A stretch of 6,392 bases of DNA. Source: Chloroflexota bacterium. GTDB taxonomy: Bacteria > Chloroflexota > Dehalococcoidia > Lucifugimonadales > JADFKI01. Below the pieces are notes generated by a model. It searched no databases, had not been told where the DNA came from, and saw only the letters and a program-made list of their open reading frames with translations. The position numbers and the translations under genes are program-made. Below, in pieces: positions 5,816 through 6,392 of the stretch. Every line of letters starts with the position of its first letter. Within the stretch, counting starts at the first letter, position 1. The DNA is taken from positions 1 through 6,392 of the forward strand of contig JADFKI010000220.1 of assembly GCA_022565015.1 (NCBI GenBank), read 5' to 3'.

Positions 5816-6392
5816 CTAAGCCTTCAGAATCTCCCGCCGGGACAGCACTCGCTCCATCAGGGGCCGCATGCCCAGCTCGGTGGAGATGGCCAGCGACTCG
5901 TCCAGCATGGCCACGGCCTTCGTTTTGTCCTCATCCGTTCGCCCTGCCTGCCCTCGGCTTGTTGAAGCGTGCTGTGGTTCGACAGGCTCACCACGAACGG
6001 TGGTTTCAGACTTATCTGATTGTCCTGGTTTATTTTCGCCCGCCTGTGCTGAGCTCGTCGAAGCATCCAGCAGCATGTCGGCGTAGTCGCAGAGCGACCA
6101 GGCCAGCTCGGGCCGGTAGCCCGCCTTGCGGCAGAAGGCGAGGGCGTCGTCGAAGTGGTGGGCCGCGTCGTCGAGCCTGCCCATAGTGTGGGCCAGGAGG
6201 CCCAGGATGCGGTCGATAGCGAGACCCAGACCCCGCCATGCCGCGGTTCCATGCATCGGCGTCAGGGCAGCGTACTGCTCCTCCGCAGCTGCGGTGTCGT
6301 CCCGCTGCACCGCCGCCAGCGCCAACCCCGGCCTGGCTGTCTGAATTACGATAGGTCGTACAGGTGTCGACGAGAGCACCGTTCGGGCCGCG
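5816..6392 (-). CDS. C-terminal TPR region of a large regulator-like protein, 5' end cut by window edge
   Basis: The frame is open from the right edge to a TAG at 5816-5818, about 191 residues. A GTG at 6379 could be read as a start, but the frame continues beyond it and the sequence begins mid-repeat, so the gene almost certainly extends outside the window. TPR-type helices are visible: LALAAVQRDDTAAAEEQYAA, then ILGLLAHTMGRLDDAAHHF with DDALAFCRKAGYRPELAWSL, and AVAMLDESLAISTELGMRPL with MERVLSRREILKA at the end (residue numbers from the GTG: about 18-40, 58-97, 155-187). This C-terminus resembles the tails of large AAA-ATPase/adenylate-cyclase or LuxR-like regulators with TPRs, but none of those catalytic parts is in view. 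Residues about 106-148 are a low-complexity in-frame insertion made of repeat DNA (see the repeat entries), placed between two TPR helices. Confidence 0.8.
   Translation of the reverse strand, partial: AARTVLSSTPVRPIVIQTARPGLALAAVQRDDTAAAEEQYAALTPMHGTAAWRGLGLAIDRILGLLAHTMGRLDDAAHHFDDALAFCRKAGYRPELAWSLCDYADMLLDASTSSAQAGENKPGQSDKSETTVRGEPVEPQHASTSRGQAGRTDEDKTKAVAMLDESLAISTELGMRPLMERVLSRREILKA
5946..5968 (+). repeat. Repeat unit copy A (direct)
   Basis: A 23-base unit starting GCCTGCCCTCGGCTTG and ending GAAGC. It matches copy C (6042-6064) at 17 of 23 positions in the same orientation and is the most diverged copy. Confidence 0.65.
5976..5998 (-). repeat. Repeat unit copy B (inverted)
   Basis: On the minus strand this reads GTTCGTGGTGAGCCTGTCGA followed by ACC and matches plus-strand copy C at 16 of 23 positions. 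It also has its own terminal pairing, GTTCG with CGAAC, so it can fold as a hairpin. Confidence 0.65.
6006..6019. repeat. Small dyad in the spacer of the repeat block
   Basis: TCAGA-CTTA-TCTGA, an exact 5-base inverted repeat with a 4-base loop. It lies in the AT-richer spacer between copies B and C, a likely part of the mobile repeat rather than of the ancestral gene. Confidence 0.5.
6042..6064 (+). repeat. Repeat unit copy C (direct)
   Basis: A 23-base unit starting GCCTGTGCTGAGCTCGTCG and ending AAGC. It bounds the insertion on the side nearest the 5' end of the TPR gene and pairs with the inverted copy B. Confidence 0.7.

Larger units (their letters stand above)
5936..6064. repeat. Composite dispersed-repeat insertion inside the TPR gene (129 bases, in frame)
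   Basis: About 129 bases, a multiple of three, interrupt the TPR region between ADMLLD and DEDKTKAV. The block contains two direct copies and one inverted copy of a 23-base GAGCYYGTCGAA-type unit, plus an AT-richer spacer with its own small dyad. The encoded peptides STSSAQAG, TVRGEPVEP and ASTSRGQAG are what such repeats yield when translated. It resembles REP-like, non-autonomous dispersed repeats seen in several bacterial genomes; the family is recognised by motif only. Confidence 0.75.

Noticed and set aside
5936..6064. CRISPR array
   Set aside because: Only three imperfect units, one inverted, with unequal spacers and an intact reading frame through them; not CRISPR-like.

Overview
All supported genes in this window lie on the minus strand, so transcription runs from high to low coordinates. 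The sequence is GC-rich and compact. Most genes have strong Shine-Dalgarno (SD) motifs of the AGGAGG type, and two adjacent genes start with TTG. The combination of a large TPR regulator, a NHL/amidating-lyase-like propeller, several alpha/beta hydrolases, a Rid protein and a stand-alone MetE domain, plus a GAGCCTGTCGAA-type dispersed repeat, suggests an environmental bacterium such as a Chloroflexota/Dehalococcoidia-SAR202 type. That placement is inference from general impression; there is no rRNA or marker gene to prove it.

Layout in transcription order. (1) The C-terminal end of a TPR-rich protein, probably a signal-transduction ATPase/cyclase/LuxR-like regulator, enters from the right edge (6392-5816). 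It carries an in-frame insertion of a composite repeat. (2) A six-bladed NHL beta-propeller (5742-4789) has the three evenly spaced histidines and the DGY motif of peptidyl-alpha-hydroxyglycine amidating lyases. (3) Two unrelated alpha/beta hydrolases follow: a single-domain hydrolase (4740-3928) and a HGG/GxSxG esterase (3926-3051). They are separated by one base and both are TTG-started. (4) A Rid/YjgF protein (3027-2632) lacks the usual catalytic arginine position. (5) After a 134-base gap with two small dyads comes a ketopantoate-reductase-family protein (2497-1568). (6) A small single-domain cupin (1489-1148), a 63-residue unknown protein (1136-945) and a stand-alone MetE catalytic-domain protein (903 to the left edge, incomplete) end the window.

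Genes 2 to 9 look like one operon or two closely placed ones: same strand, gaps from 1 to 134 bases, no convincing intrinsic terminator between them. The content is enzymatic rather than biosynthetic: a lyase-like propeller, two hydrolases, a Rid protein that may deal with imine/enamine intermediates, a 2-oxoacid reductase fold, a cupin and a zinc thiol-alkyl/methyl transferase fold. A catabolic route for an unknown small molecule is the most natural reading, but the substrate cannot be told from the sequence. There is no stretch above 300 bases without a gene, and no tRNA, rRNA, CRISPR array or insertion sequence was recognised.
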